Below, one piece after another: positions 10,945 to 22,883 of a stretch of 64,000 nt of DNA. A model generated the notes under the pieces. The model made no database searches. It was not told where the DNA came from and saw nothing but the letters and a program-made list of their open reading frames with translations. Both the position numbers and the translations under genes were made by a program. Source of the stretch: Gossypium raimondii. Lineage: Eukaryota > Streptophyta > Magnoliopsida > Malvales > Malvaceae. The number at the start of each line of letters is the position of its first letter. Positions within the stretch are counted from its first letter, which is position 1. The DNA lies in contig NC_068577.1 in assembly GCF_025698545.1 (NCBI RefSeq), forward strand, positions 4,249,501 to 4,313,500, given 5' to 3'.

Positions 10945-11902
10945 CCATGGAGTGCTGAGGATTCCACCAACAGCTTCGGTTCTAATGAAGAACAGTTGAG
11001 TAATTATATAGCATTTACTTTTAGGGTAGACATTACTGTTGCAACTGAGAGTGATACTGATGAAGCTTCTAAAGTTGAGTCAAATGTTGAGTTTTTTAAG
11101 ACCTAAAAGACAATACTTGACAAGTGGGAAATGGTGTGTAATGTTAACTTCAGACTAATCATTTACAACAACCAGTTAAAAGAAAAAAAACCAAAGTTGA
11201 TCAAACAAGTGGAAGCAAAAGAGTCCGAATTTGCTATCAAAATAGCAAATTTAAAGAATGCTCAGAAAGAGCTTGAGTCAACAAAGTAGAAGCTCGAGAA
11301 ACTCAATGAAATTATGACCGCAAGAAGACAAAGTCCTGATAAAGAAGGTTTAGGTTATGTTGAGGAAAAAGGTAAAGCCATTGCTGAAGGACCTATAGTC
11401 TCTGTTAAAGCTGCGAATGTTAATTAAGGTGAGAGCTCAAGAAGCCTATTGTTAAAAAGGTATACTCCAAACATAAGATCATTTGCCATTTTTGTGGTGC
11501 ACCAGGTCACATCAAGGCAATATGTTTTATGATGCTTTACGATTTGAGATGGAAACAAGTAGTGCTAGCTCCAATACCCACTGGTCCCAATACTGTTCAA
11601 AGGAAGAAGCAAAATCTTGTCTAGATAAAAAAGGATAAGAAATGTTTGCCTGTTGCTCATCAATCTTTGAAGACCAGTATAGACCATGTATGGTATCTTG
11701 ACAGTGGATGTTATCACCACAGGACTGTTAATGCTACTTTTCTTTCTGACTTTGATGATAACCATGGTGGTCATGCAACGTTTACTGATGGAAAGAAGGG
11801 TAAAATTCTTAGCAAAGGAATTCTTAATGTTCCTGATTTACCTGAATTGAAAAATATTTTTCTTGTTCGTGGATTAAAAACAATTTTGATTAACATCAGT
11901 TA
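10945..11902 (+). pseudogene. Older Copia element, gag end to protease
   Basis: The plus-strand reading resumes with WSAEDSTNSFGSNEEQ. It passes a lysine/glutamate-rich, probably coiled-coil stretch (about 11130-11330) and a CCHC knuckle (CHFCGAPGHIKA) at about 11488-11523. It then reaches a protease-like HVWYLDSGC near 11690 and a GAG-pre-integrase start (ILNVPDLPELKNIFLV). Stops interrupt it at several points. Integrase and RT are absent after 11902. It is the continuation of the fragment ending at 5704 and is duplicated at 42577-43680. Confidence 0.75.
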
Positions 11903-12783
11903 ATTATATGGTAAAATTATACTTTAATCCTTAAAACTTTAAATAGCGGTCTATCGCGATGTAGCGACAGCTATTTTATGGTTTAATATATGAACATTTT
12001 AATATAAAGTCTTATAAAAAAATATTAATAATGCATAAATGAAAGTTGTATAATTTAAATAAAATAATATAAATTTTATTTTCAATTTATTGTTTTAATA
12101 TATGATTTTATATTTGAATTTGAGAATGTTACTTTTCTTTTAATTTTTATTAGATTTAATTAGTTCATGTTATTAATTTTAAGTAAGTATGACCTACCAT
12201 ATAACAATTAAAAATAACTTTTGATAAAGATAGTAACGAATTATAAAATAAAACTTATAAAATTTAAGGTGGAATGATAAATGTTGAGTCTTTTTTTCAT
12301 ATATAAATAAAATTTTCTCTTTAATTTAATTTAGTCCAAAAATCTTCTTTTTTTTCGCACTTTACTTTTCCATCGTATGGCACTTTATTGGTGCTATTTA
12401 ACTCATTTCTTCGTCTTTGAAAATTTGCACTTTAGATCTTCATACTTTTCATTTTTCAGTTTAGTCCCAAAAGTGGCGTCAACCATAATAGTACATTTCC
12501 TAAGTCATCCTCGTGCCCAAAAATCATCATTAACTCCAATTCCTCAATTTGATCAAATTTCATTATAGTCCTTTAACTTTTCCAAATTTATAATTTGGTC
12601 CCTTTATGTTGAAATCTCTTAGTCATAATCATTCTCTCAAAATTACCTTTCCACAAGTCAAAAAAATTCTTTACGTTTTCGTTTATCAAGCTTTGCTTTT
12701 GAATTTCCTCAAAATTCCACTATCCAATCTCTATCATTTAAGTATTAGATTAGGTATTTATATCTTACTCTACAATAAAATTA
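11903..12783. other. AT-rich gene-free stretch
   Basis: No reading frame resembling a known protein is seen. The sequence is AT-rich with several T runs. Part of it recurs in unit 2 at about 43681-44393, which lacks about 300 bp present here at about 12140-12350 and instead contains about 35 bp extra near 44330. Confidence 0.6.
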
Positions 12784-13687
12784 GGGATAAGGTCACTTTT
12801 GACCCCTGAACTTTTTTTTAGCCACTTTGACCTTTGAACTTGAAAACCGTTATTCATTTAAGCTCATTTTGCAATGACTGTGAAAAAAATGGGGATAATG
12901 TAACTTTTGACCTACCCTAAACTTTTTTTGTCCACTTTGACCCTTAAGCTTGAAAATCTTTATTCATTTAAGCTCATTTGTAATGACTGTGAAAAAAATG
13001 GGGATAATGTAACTTTTGGCCCCAAAATTTGGCAAGTATGTCTACATTGGCCCTTGAACTTGACAACTAGGTTTACTATTGTACTTTTTTTTTGTTCACT
13101 TTGGCACTTGAACTTGACAACTAGGTCAATTTTGATCCCTGAACTTGAAGAATCTAAAAGTTTGATGATGTGGCACTCTGACTTTAAAAAATAAAAAAAA
13201 TTAGATGATGATGTGGTACTATCTCAGAGTGCCATATTCAGTGTTTTAATAACCGAACCGATAGTTGAACAGGTTAAACCACCAGTTCAACCGATTTGAC
13301 TGTCGGACCAACAATAATTAAATAATTAAAAATTCATAAAAATCTAAAAAAACTAAAATTGGTTTTACTTGGCTTTTTAGATTTTTATGATTTTTAATAA
13401 TTTAAAAAAAGTAAAATTTTAGATTTTTCAAGTTTAGGGATCAAAATGGACCTAGTTGTCAATTTTAAGTGCCAAAGTGAATAAAAAATGTGCAGGTACT
13501 AAAACGAACCTAGTTGTCAAGTTTAGTGGCCAATGTGGATCTACTTACCAAGTTCAAGGGCCAAAAGTTACATTATCCCCATTTTTTTTCAGTCATTAAC
13601 AGAATGGGCCTAAATGAATAACGGTTTTGACATTCAGGGGTCAAAGTGGATAAAAGAAAGACCATGGACCAAAAGTTACATTATCCC
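12784..13687. mobile_element. Element with long degenerate inverted repeats (unit 1)
   Basis: The left edge reads GGGATAAGGTCACTTTTGAC. The right edge, on the minus strand, reads GGGATAATGTAACTTTTGG. Each is followed by the same series (CACTTTGACC, ATTCATTTA, AATGACTG, a second GGGATAATGTAACTTTTG). The arms are 200 bp or longer with internal reiterations. No transposase ORF is visible. AT-rich flanks prevent a certain target duplication. The same element lies at 44394-45285, so it predates the tandem duplication. Confidence 0.6.
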
Positions 13688-13898
13688 AAAAATTTATAGC
13701 CTTACAATTTCTTTTTAGAATTAGTGACGAGAAACCGCACTTGCCACTGCAACATCCATTACATTTATAGCTGTAACCTTACCATTTTGTAAGAAGGAAA
13801 TGATGCAAGTAATTATTTATTCATTAACCTTAGATTCAGATAATATTTAGGACAATTTATAAGAAGGCGATATATAATACAATAGTAAATTAAGTGAT

Positions 13899-14576
13899 TT
13901 AATTGCCATACTTGGCCTTATAATCACTCCACAGTTGATCAACAGTTTTTCCCAGCAGTTCAACAAAAAACCCAGCATTATACCTACTTCTCATCTTCTT
14001 ATTAAGCTGTGCAACGAACCCATTCCTCAGACCATCACAATACTCCAAAAACCTAGCCGTAACATCGTATCCTTGGTCCCATCTATCTCCCTGCCCTGGC
14101 TTCACCCAATGGCTCGGTATATAATTAGCCTTCAGCCTCACGAAATCAGCTATCCCTTAAATCAACCCCCCAGGGGTCAGACCGTTCCCGTTCCATTGCC
14201 AAATATGCGTCATTTCATGGTAAAGCACCCCGTTGAATTCCTTCCTCAGGTCGCCTGTGTAGTTTCCTAGGTAATTGGCGTTAACATGGATTTCGTTGTT
14301 GATGGCAAAGGCTACACCGTCGCCGTTTTCGATGAACAGTGTTACTTTCGGGACGTTTTTCCTGTCGGATGGGTTGGTTTGTTGGAAGATGTCCCAGATG
14401 AAGCCTGTGGCGGATGACATGGTTTGGAGGCTGCTTTGGGCTCCGATTGTGGTTCGGAAACGAACGCCGCCGCGACTGTTGCCGGTCTTGTCGTTGATGG
14501 CATAGTCGACTGCATGGGCGCCTTGCATGGCTGCAAGAAATAATAGCAGGCAGGTGAAAAGCAAGGTGTCGGCCAT
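13899..14576 (-). pseudogene. Basic secretory protein copy 2, one nonsense codon
   Basis: The sequence is nearly identical to the intact gene at 45499-46176 (MADTLLFTC start, signal peptide, HEMTHIWQWNGNG). Codon 140, GAA in the intact copy, is TAA here (minus-strand codon at 14157-14159). It truncates the protein right after the GLI that precedes GIADF. The remaining 85 codons downstream are still open, so the mutation is recent or recently fixed. A TATA box (TATATAAA on the minus strand, 14671-14678) lies about 95 bp upstream of the ATG as in copy 3. The N-terminal in-frame MVYLRVSETI extension is probably 5' leader, since the signal peptide starts at MADT. Confidence 0.9.
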
Positions 14577-14670
14577 GATTGTTTCACTAACTCTTAAATA
14601 AACCATGTTTCCTTTTTAGCTCTCAGAGGGTTTCTTTCCTTTTTGCCAGAAATGCATTGCTGCCTATGGT

Positions 14671-14678
14671 TTATATAA
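14671..14678 (-). promoter_or_regulatory. TATA box of BSP copy 2
   Basis: CTTATATAAA on the minus strand, placed and surrounded identically to the box upstream of the intact copy at 46271-46278. Confidence 0.6.
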
Positions 14679-14998
14679 GAACTTGGCCGGCAGCCTACGT
14701 TCAACTTTTTCATTAAAATTTATTTATATTTACTCTTTTGAAAATTTTAACTTTGACTAAGCCTTATTTAAGTCAACATTGATGATGCAACTATTTCGAA
14801 TCTTTTATTAATCATATTTGTTTTTCTTTTTTACACAATATTTTGAATTAATAATGAATCACGATGATAATCGAATTCATATCCTCCTATATCACTAATA
14901 ATATTCATACCAATTTAGCTAAATTTCAACCGATTGTAAGAATTTATTTCTAAATATTTAGTTTTAGCATATTCAGACGCCCACTTAAGTAATAGACC

Positions 14999-17747
14999 TG
15001 TTGACACCATTTTTTGCATGAAAAAGGGGTCGACTTGGATTTTGAAACAAGAATGAAAACGGGAGTCGCCACCAATCTTTTTTGATGAGGTGTGATCGGG
15101 TCACCTCGAAAAGTGTTTGTTTTTAATAAACAATTTAATTTAATTAATGTCTTAGTGTCGAAGATTGAAAATTTGAAGAGTTTTAAAAATATGATCCTTA
15201 AAAGAAACTCTGATAACGTGAATTGAAATATAAGATCCTCTTGTCCCGAAGGAATATCACATCCAGCACGTTAGGACACGATACTCTAAACCATCGAAAC
15301 CAAGATCACCTTATAGTTTAATGAAACCATACTTTAAAGTTTTAAGAGGATATTTGGCTATTTAGTCGAACGAGAAATCGAAACCCAGCACATTAGGGCA
15401 CGTTCTCTCGAATGTCCAAACGCAAAATATCGCCTCGTTTTGAAAATTCGAAAGGATATTCGACTATTTGGTCAAAAGAGAAATCGAAACACAGCACGTT
15501 AGAACACGCTTTCTCGATTTTCCAAACGCAAAATATTGCCTTAAAAAAATTTCCTTTTTGATGATGATGAGTAAGATATTTGAAGTAAGTATTTATCTTA
15601 GTTAGAAAAAAAGATGACAAAGCAATCTAAGTTGGATAACCATGTTGGGGTTTAATTTAGAAAACAAGGATGTGAACTAACAATACAATAATAAACATAG
15701 AGTAATGACACATGAATAAAATTACACCGACGGCACACACAATGAAAATTAATCACTCAACATACATTATTTAAAGACTAGCATTAATAATCAAAGACGA
15801 ATAAATTAAATAATATGCATAATAATTTCAAGATGAGTAGTATAGAGCAAAATATTGATAAATAAAATGTAGAGCAAATTTAGAATGATAATAAATGAAT
15901 TTTAAATAAATAATGTAAAAACGAAATTTAAAATCAACTATATACAAAACAATTTTATGAAAAATTTTAAAATAAATAATAACATATGGAAGCACAAAAT
16001 AAGGAATATCTAAAAATCTTGAAATGGATAACAAATGATTTAAAACAAATAGTGAAATAAAAAGGGTACAAAGCAGTTTTAAAATAATTAATATATACAA
16101 TACATTTTAACATAAGATAAAATAATATATAAAATACCTAAGATAAATAACTAATAAACATTTTTACAATATCCTGTAAAATTTTAAAATAAATACGTAA
16201 AAGGAATTAAAAAACTAATGAAACCGAAAAATGAGAATAAATAATATATGTACATTTTTAATTAACGTATAGAAACTTGAACTAGTAAAAACAAAACAGT
16301 TTTGGAAATAAATGATGTATAGAAGTTCAAAAATAAAGAGCCTAGAAGCAGTTTAAATTATATAGTACATATAAGTTCAAAATGGGTAAGGTACATGCAT
16401 ATGTTTGAAATGAATATCATACATAAAAACTTGAAATAAATAATAGATCTTAACCGTTTAAAATAAAATAATACATAAAAGAAAATATTAAATATCAACA
16501 ACAAAAATACAAATACAGATTAGAGAAAAGTAGATATATATATATATATAGATATATAAAAATGGAGACAAAAGGTCAGGGACGTGATCGAGATCAGAAT
16601 GAAATTAAAGGGACTAATCAAAATTTTGAAAGAAAAAAAAATGGAACGGAGGACCAAAATGAAATTCTTTGAGGACATGGGGGACTGTTTGGGAAAATAT
16701 CCCCAGCCCTCATGCGTTGAGTCTCAGCCTGGACCCAACTGAAACGAGTTTAAAATGCCTGGGCCAAAAACGGAAAAAAGGGAAGACCCGATTTAATACG
16801 CCACAAAGGGGAACGGACCCAATGCGCAAATTACCCCTTAGGGTAAGAATGTGCATATCTCCTTCCCTTAAACGCCGTCGTTCAATGGTTAATAAAAACC
16901 AAAATGTTTTTTTTCACTTTTCAGATTTGCTAAAATGAAAACAGAAAGAGCCTCTGCTTCTTTCTCAACCCCCCCTTTTCTCAAATGGCCGACGGTCCTA
17001 AGACCTCCGGCGCGCCACCAACAAAAAAACAACGATCGGCGCTGGAAAACGATCCCGTTAGCCCCTGTCCTACGGCGTCCTTGAGAGCCAAGACTCTCTC
17101 CACCCATGGGAGTCAAAAACAAGGGAGATTCTCTACCTCTTGGACCCGATTTGGACGACGGAGGAGAGACCCTCCGACGACGGAACCAAGGCCACTTCCG
17201 GTGAGTTCCCTCTCCCTTTACTTTGCTTTCGATTTTTATTAGTTAATTAGAAGAGATTTGCAAAGAAAAAAAGAATAATAAAATGAAACAAATGAACAAA
17301 ATCAGAAAAAGAAAGAAAAGAAAAAAAGAAACGAAGAGAACAGTTCAAAATAAACCTTTTCTTTTATCTTGATTTTTTTGATTTCAATCTCTGTATATTC
17401 GTAAAAAAAAACTAAAAAGATGTATTGTTTCTTTTTATAACCGAATTACAAGCCCCTTCCCTTTCTATTTTTTTGTCTCTTGCCATTTACTCCTACTGCT
17501 ACTTGCACACTTCTCCATTGTTGTATTTTTGCAGGTGCCAGGTGATAGTGGCGTGCGGCGGCACGAAGGGCACGCGAGGCGGCCACGTGTGGTGCCGGGG
17601 CTGGGGCAGTAGCATGCGGCGCAGATATCCCCTTCTGCTGAAAAAGGTTCATGGGTTTTGGGTTTTTTTGATTTATTTGGGCCATAATTGTTTGGGGTTT
17701 ATTTTTCTAATTGGACTGTTGGGCCCGGGCAGATTTTGGGCTTTACA
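14999..17747 (-). mobile_element. Solo LTR of a Gypsy-type element, with TSD
   Basis: The insertion begins TGTTGACACC and ends GGGCTTTACA on the plus strand. Reversed, it is a TGTA...CAACA LTR like those of the Gypsy element at 20155-30117. It is flanked by the 5-bp duplication AGACC (14994-14998 and 17748-17752). Unit 2 shows the unfilled site with a single AGACC at 46564-46568. At 2,749 bp with no internal domains, it is a solo LTR left by LTR-LTR recombination. Confidence 0.9.
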
Positions 17748-17752
17748 AGACC

Positions 17753-18065
17753 AATAATATTAAAGAGTAAAGGGAAGAAGTGGATTATGAGCTGCTTCCA
17801 TAGCTGAAGAACAGAAATCTAGAATTTTGGTAAATGTTTGGTTTAGAAGTAGATGAGTCAATTTAATGCAGAACAAGGGGGATGGTGGAGAAATTTGCTC
17901 CAAAAAAACTAGACTGGGTCAAATTTGAATAAAGAAATGCAGCCATGGATTTTCATCATTGTTTGTTGACTTTGACTTTGACATTGATTGGTATGAAAAC
18001 AAAGACATGTTCCTGAGTTTAAATTTCATAAATAATTTTTTATTACTTTATTATATATAAAATTT
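17753..18065. other. Unit-1 flanking sequence, gene-free
   Basis: Matches 46569-46885 of unit 2. It contains no recognisable gene. Similarity ends near 18060, where pararetrovirus sequence begins. Confidence 0.7.
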
Positions 18066-18189
18066 AGAATCTGTTTATATAACAATGTTTATATAACAAA
18101 TCTAGATAGATTTGTCCATTGGAAATATTTAACAAAATAAATTATATGATCTGCAATCAGCAGAATCAATTTAGAAAAACTTTTCTGAA

Positions 18190-18845
18190 TATTTTCTCCA
18201 ATCTTATGTTTTTACTAATTTTATTGGAAATAGTATTCCAACTATAAAATTTAGATTGGATCATGAACCATTTGATATAACAAGTATTGAATGTGGATTT
18301 GTTAGAGAAATAGTAGTACAAAATTTCTCTTTTCATCTTTTAAAAGATTTTCGAGCAATAGTAAAGTCTTTTTTACAATCCATCATAAGCAATGATGATT
18401 TTTTCTATTATTTTTTATTCAAACTAGTACTCTTATTGGTATCTCTGAAAAAGAAAATTTTTTTCAGCCATATCAAATTTGGTATTTTCATACTATGATT
18501 GGCAGTCCTCGCTTATCAGCCTTAAATGAAGATCAAGAACACTTGACAAAAACAATTGACAAGTGTCAGAAAGATTTCGGCTATTATCAAATTCAAACTG
18601 GAATTGATTTAATGGCTAAAGCTAGATATCTTCATCAAGAAAGAAATTATCGACTCAGGACTGATGGAAGAAGGATAATGGCGTATTACTCCAGAATTGG
18701 TGATAAAGATGAAGAATCCATCTGTTTACTAAAAAAGATAGCAGAAATGGATTTTGAAGATTTCCCACCGCATATTTTGCAACAAATCAAAAATACATGG
18801 GAAAACTATCATCAAGATATATCTACAATTCATCATTATGGATGA
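18190..18845 (+). pseudogene. Pararetroviral late-gene C-terminus, copy 1
   Basis: Contains DHEPFDIT near 18260, SPRLSALNEDQEHL near 18500, IQTGIDLMAKARYL and LRTDGRRIMAY. It ends with TGA at 18845, just before the viral intergenic region. Frame changes occur near 18490. The same protein region is at 31772-32390. Its place directly upstream of the promoter is where transactivator/inclusion-body genes sit in several caulimovirid genera; that identity is inferred from position only. Confidence 0.6.
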
Positions 18846-19340
18846 CATCAACAAAGATGGCAACCTGAAATAAAGGCAATCCACATACGAAAAAAAAAGT
18901 TTGGCAAGGTGGAAGTTATCATGATGGAAGTAACCATTAATCAATGAAATCCAAGTGCAGACAACAAAGTCTTGCAACATGGAAGCTATCATCAAAACAA
19001 TGATGATGCAAGCAATGATGGAAGCAGCCATGACACAAGCAAGTGAGGGAAGCAGCCATTAATTCAAGCATGCAACGTGGAAACAACCAAGTCCATGCAA
19101 TTAAAGTTACAAGAAGACAAATGAGACGTGGAAGCAACCACATCCATTTGAAGCCGAATCTTTATCAGAAACACTGTTCGGGATTCAAAATACAATTGTA
19201 TAGAATTTTTAATCTCCTCTATAAATAGAGAGGAAAGTTCAATTGTATAGCATCGAAAGTTTATAGAATAATATAATCTTGTAAATTACCAAATAGTTTA
19301 GTTTTTAGTTTCTTCTTACATCTTGTAACCTTTTCTTTTT
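18846..19340 (+). promoter_or_regulatory. Pararetroviral intergenic region and promoter, copy 1
   Basis: A purine-rich stretch with reiterated GGAAGC and ATGATG motifs precedes CTCTATAAATAGAG, with the TATA box at 19220-19227. A T-rich region and TTGTAA motifs follow. The layout resembles the large intergenic promoter of caulimovirids. The same arrangement recurs at 32391-32910. Confidence 0.65.
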
Positions 19341-19353
19341 GTGAATTAGAAAT

Positions 19354-20154
19354 ATGTTTTCAAAAGGAAATAAATCCTCAAGAAATATTATATGAGTTAA
19401 TATCGAAACGGACTCGATAATAATGATGAATATATATTTATGTTTAATATAGGAAATAGTTCTAATAATCAATTGGAAGAAATTCCTATCTTGGAAAAGC
19501 AGGATATTAAATTAGGAAATTTAATTGGAGAAGAAAAAGATTCTTCCGATGAGATGATAGAAAAATAAATAAAAATCATATTTCTAAAGAAGAAATATAT
19601 AAGATCTCTAAGTTTAAAATATTGACTTAGAGACATATAGAAAAAATTAGCGGTAACACGATTAAGCTAAAGATACGAAGAGGATTAACAAAATCTCTCT
19701 TTACTAAAGAAAAAATTAAGAGGATTAGAAAGAAATATCCTCAGGTCAGATATATACATTTAGGTATAATCATGATCACTATTAGAGCCCTATTTAGGAG
19801 AGGTCACGACATTCCTATAATAGCGGTTTTTTTAGATAAAAGATTTGATAATCCAATAAAAGCACTTATTGGAGAAATTCAGTCTAATTTACATACAGGT
19901 GTAATAGGATTTAAAGTTAAACCAAATTACTTTATTTCTATTACAGACCCTCTAATAGAATAGTGTCTTTGCCTAAGGATTCAGACAAAAAATTTCTGAT
20001 ATCAGTGATTTAGCAGAAGATCTAGGAATCAGTTGGACTTCTATTAATGAATATACAAATACGGCAGAAGTAGAAATAAAAGAGATTAATAACAAAATTA
20101 TTGAACTCTTTAAACCAAACAGGTTCACTACTGAAATTCAGCCGAAATTATTAG
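19354..20154 (+). pseudogene. Pararetroviral movement-protein-like remnant
   Basis: After an ATG at about 19354, the reading is broken by stops and frame changes. It includes IMITIRALFRRGHDIPII at about 19772 and IGEIQSNLHTGVIGF. The pattern of a hydrophobic strand followed by a Gly-rich turn is typical of the caulimovirid 30K-type movement protein. The C-terminal part (DLAEDLGISWTSINEY) runs to 20154, where the Gypsy element begins. It would continue at 30118. Confidence 0.6.
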
Positions 20155-20379
20155 TGTACAGCCCAAATTTACCCAGGCCTCACCAAATAACAAGCCCAAA
20201 AATTTAAAACCTACCCAAGCCCAATTACCAAACCCATTACCCAAAACACAAATCAAAAAAAAAAACCCTAAAAAATGGTAATCCAATCACACCTCATAAA
20301 AAAGGATTGGTGGCGACTCCCGTTTCATTTTTCAAAACCCAAGTCGACCCCGTTTTTCATCCAAAAAATGGTGTCAACG
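20155..20379 (+). repeat. 5' LTR of the Gypsy element, internally deleted
   Basis: It matches about the first 120 and last 105 bases of the 3'LTR (27402-30117). About 2.5 kb is missing at the join near 20280 (CCCTAAAAAATGG to TAATCCAATCACACC). The final base is G where the 3'LTR has A. Confidence 0.85.
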
Positions 20380-21032
20380 GCTTAGCGACTCCACTGGGGA
20401 AATAAAATAAGAGAGTCAAGCCACGTGTTGATTAATTTTTGTCTTTTGTCGAAAATTGAAAATTTTATTTAAATATACAATCCTCTCATTGCATTTCATT
20501 TGTTTTGAGTTATGGTTTTCATCATGTTTAGTATTTTAAATTTTTATATCTCTGCACATTGCATTGCATGACCATTGGTCACACCTTTTAAGTGGGAGTG
20601 AGAAGCTACTCCTTCGTGAGGTTTTCACCTCCGTACAGGATAGTGGATCGCTTTCGGGATACATTCGTACCTATGTCTTCGTGAGATTTTCATCTCCGTG
20701 CAGCCATAGGGAAATGTATTCCCTTGAACTGAACTCGGTCCGTATGAACCTATAATGTGTGAGGATCGAGGAATCTGCTGGTTCGGGTACCTTTACTTTA
20801 GAGCCAAACCTCATATAATGAACTTTAGGAACCCACCCTAGGTAGAACCACTTCAAACCCCTAGTGGTCACCCGAATAGGTGTTCTATTTATTATTGCTT
20901 TCTTTTGCTTTGTACTAACCTGTTTTCTTTTTTGCTATGATTGCATTGCATTTTCATCATAAAAAGAGGTGTTGATTCACGTTCGGTTGTTAAATAGAGA
21001 GCTTGTCATAAGAAAATGGGTCTTTTGATAAA

Positions 21033-21383
21033 GTGGAAAATAATACGGTTGCCCGAATATGTTCCAAGAAAATACAACAAGAGAAAGATGATAGTTTAAT
21101 AGAGGACAACACAACTATTGCTCCGTTGCCCCGAAGATTTAAGGTGACAAAGATTATTCGAGAGCCGCTGAACTTTCTTAAAGAGAAGCCAATAAGCATC
21201 ACGAGGATGAGCGAGCAACGAATCACGGCCCGGATCAAGCGAAAAAGAGATAAAAGAGACGTCCCTTTTGAAGAGTTCGTGAGATTCATCTTAACGCACG
21301 AAGGAAGAAAAGGATCATTGTCATGGAATATAAGGACAAGGTCGTATATATATCCGCTTTATGTAAAAAGATTTGTTTTCTAG
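21033..21383 (+). CDS. Gypsy 5' ORF remnant, unknown function
   Basis: A 116-codon frame opens within the Gypsy internal region, downstream of the primer-binding-like site and upstream of gag. It is basic and Arg/Lys-rich (MSEQRITARIKRKRDKRD). The first codon is not a clear ATG in good context. It may be an N-terminal part of a leader ORF or gag in another frame. No domain recognised. Confidence 0.35.
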   Translation: MENNTVARICSKKIQQEKDDSLIEDNTTIAPLPRRFKVTKIIREPLNFLKEKPISITRMSEQRITARIKRKRDKRDVPFEEFVRFILTHEGRKGSLSWNIRTRSYIYPLYVKRFVF

Positions 21384-21671
21384 TAAAGTTTTTCTAATAA
21401 GAATTGAACCAAGAATCAACGTCTCTTTTTGCATTCATGCATTTGCATTACATAACATCATGTGCATTAAGGACCATTAAAAGACTCTACTTGAATAAAA
21501 TTATTTCAGTTAACCTGGAAAACCAGCATTCTTGCGGTACCCGAACAAAAAACTAAAGGAATGGACCAAAGGTTGTAGAGATTAGAGCAGATGCAAATAC
21601 AGATGCTAGAGCAATTGGCCAAATTTTAGCAAGATATGAAGGATCAGATGCTAGAAGTCTAAAGAAATCTG

Positions 21672-22604
21672 ATGAGCCAGTTAACCCAGTTATTGGATAT
21701 GAGGTTGGGAAAAGGAAAAAACCCAGTGGTCCACTTTGGGAATGATGAAGGTCCTGCATATCTTCCAAACTTTACCCTAACCAACATCCAAGCACAACCA
21801 AACACATATCCACAAAGGGTAACTGTTAACATTCGACCACAATACCAGACCAATACCTCGACACCGGTGAATTTCGCGACATGTTCAGGTTTCAATCTGA
21901 GGGGCAATCTAACTAATCCTGTTGTCCTTGATGATCTAGCGGGAACAAAACAGGCAAGGGTAGAGTTCTCAAAACAATTTGAAGATTGTTACAAACGGAA
22001 AGGGCAAGAGTGTAACCCCCAAAACAATACTTCAAAGGTCTCGAGGAAGAGCAAAAATGAGGTGAATAATGCAGGTAGGCATAATGAGGGTTATTCAAAG
22101 CTGATTACCGCAGGTCAGCAAAGGTCGGTTGCTACTGGCCATCAGATATCCCCAAGACAAGAATCCGGCACAAAGCAAAGCATTAAGAGGTCTCAATTTG
22201 CACCAATCTCAATGTCGTACCAGGAGCTGTATCAGAGTTTATTTGATGCACATGTTGTCTCCTCTTTCTACTTGAAGCCTTTACAACCTCTGTACCCCAA
22301 ATGGTACGACACAAATGCGCAATGTGACTATCATGCAGGAATTACGGGGCATTCTATAGAAAACTGCATTGCCTTTAAAAAGCTGGTCGAAAGGTTTATC
22401 AATATGGGCATCGTCAAATTTGAGGATTCACTCAGTACAGAAAACCTGCTACTCAATCATACAGATAATGAAAGGAATGCGATGAATGAAGAGATGTTGG
22501 GAAATGTTCACATCAGTACCGAATACGAAGAAGCAACCGGAGAAGAGATCTTATTAGATGTTCGCCCTTATAAACTTGGGAGTGTTCTAAAGAAACCCCT
22601 GTAG
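21672..22604 (+). CDS. Gypsy gag C-terminal region, 310 codons
   Basis: This is the longest open frame of the retrotransposon. It contains PLYPKWYDTNAQCDYHAGI then GHSIENCIAFKKLVERFINM. The C..H....H...C arrangement is a zinc-knuckle-like motif of Tat-lineage Gypsy gag. The upstream half is polar and Gln/Asn-rich. It ends with TAG at 22604. Open length suggests it decayed more slowly than the pol region, which follows only as fragments. Confidence 0.7.
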   Translation: MSQLTQLLDMRLGKGKNPVVHFGNDEGPAYLPNFTLTNIQAQPNTYPQRVTVNIRPQYQTNTSTPVNFATCSGFNLRGNLTNPVVLDDLAGTKQARVEFSKQFEDCYKRKGQECNPQNNTSKVSRKSKNEVNNAGRHNEGYSKLITAGQQRSVATGHQISPRQESGTKQSIKRSQFAPISMSYQELYQSLFDAHVVSSFYLKPLQPLYPKWYDTNAQCDYHAGITGHSIENCIAFKKLVERFINMGIVKFEDSLSTENLLLNHTDNERNAMNEEMLGNVHISTEYEEATGEEILLDVRPYKLGSVLKKPL

Positions 22605-22795
22605 TATTTAGAGCTTACTCAGAGTAATATTCAAAACACACTTGTTGCTTTCAGCCTAGAGGCAACAAGAAGTCTTTGGTGAAATAGGCTCATGTCTGAA
22701 CGTCATTATTTGAATGGAATGCATCTTTGCGATCTTTTGAACCAATATTCTTTCATTTCTTATGAATGATTATTTTTATTCTTTTATTCTTTCAT

Positions 22796-22825
22796 TCAAA
22801 TCATTCATTCATTCATTCATTCATA
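22796..22825. repeat. (ATTC)n microsatellite
   Basis: Consecutive ATTC/CATT units between the gag end and the pol fragment of the Gypsy element. Confidence 0.8.
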
Positions 22826-22883
22826 ATCATACTGTGCAGATAATTATTCTTAACTTCATATATTCTTTGTATATTATTTTGTA

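Noticed and set aside
15828..16100. 90-codon minus-strand frame as a membrane protein
   Set aside because: It is AT-rich solo-LTR sequence giving a hydrophobic translation by composition alone.
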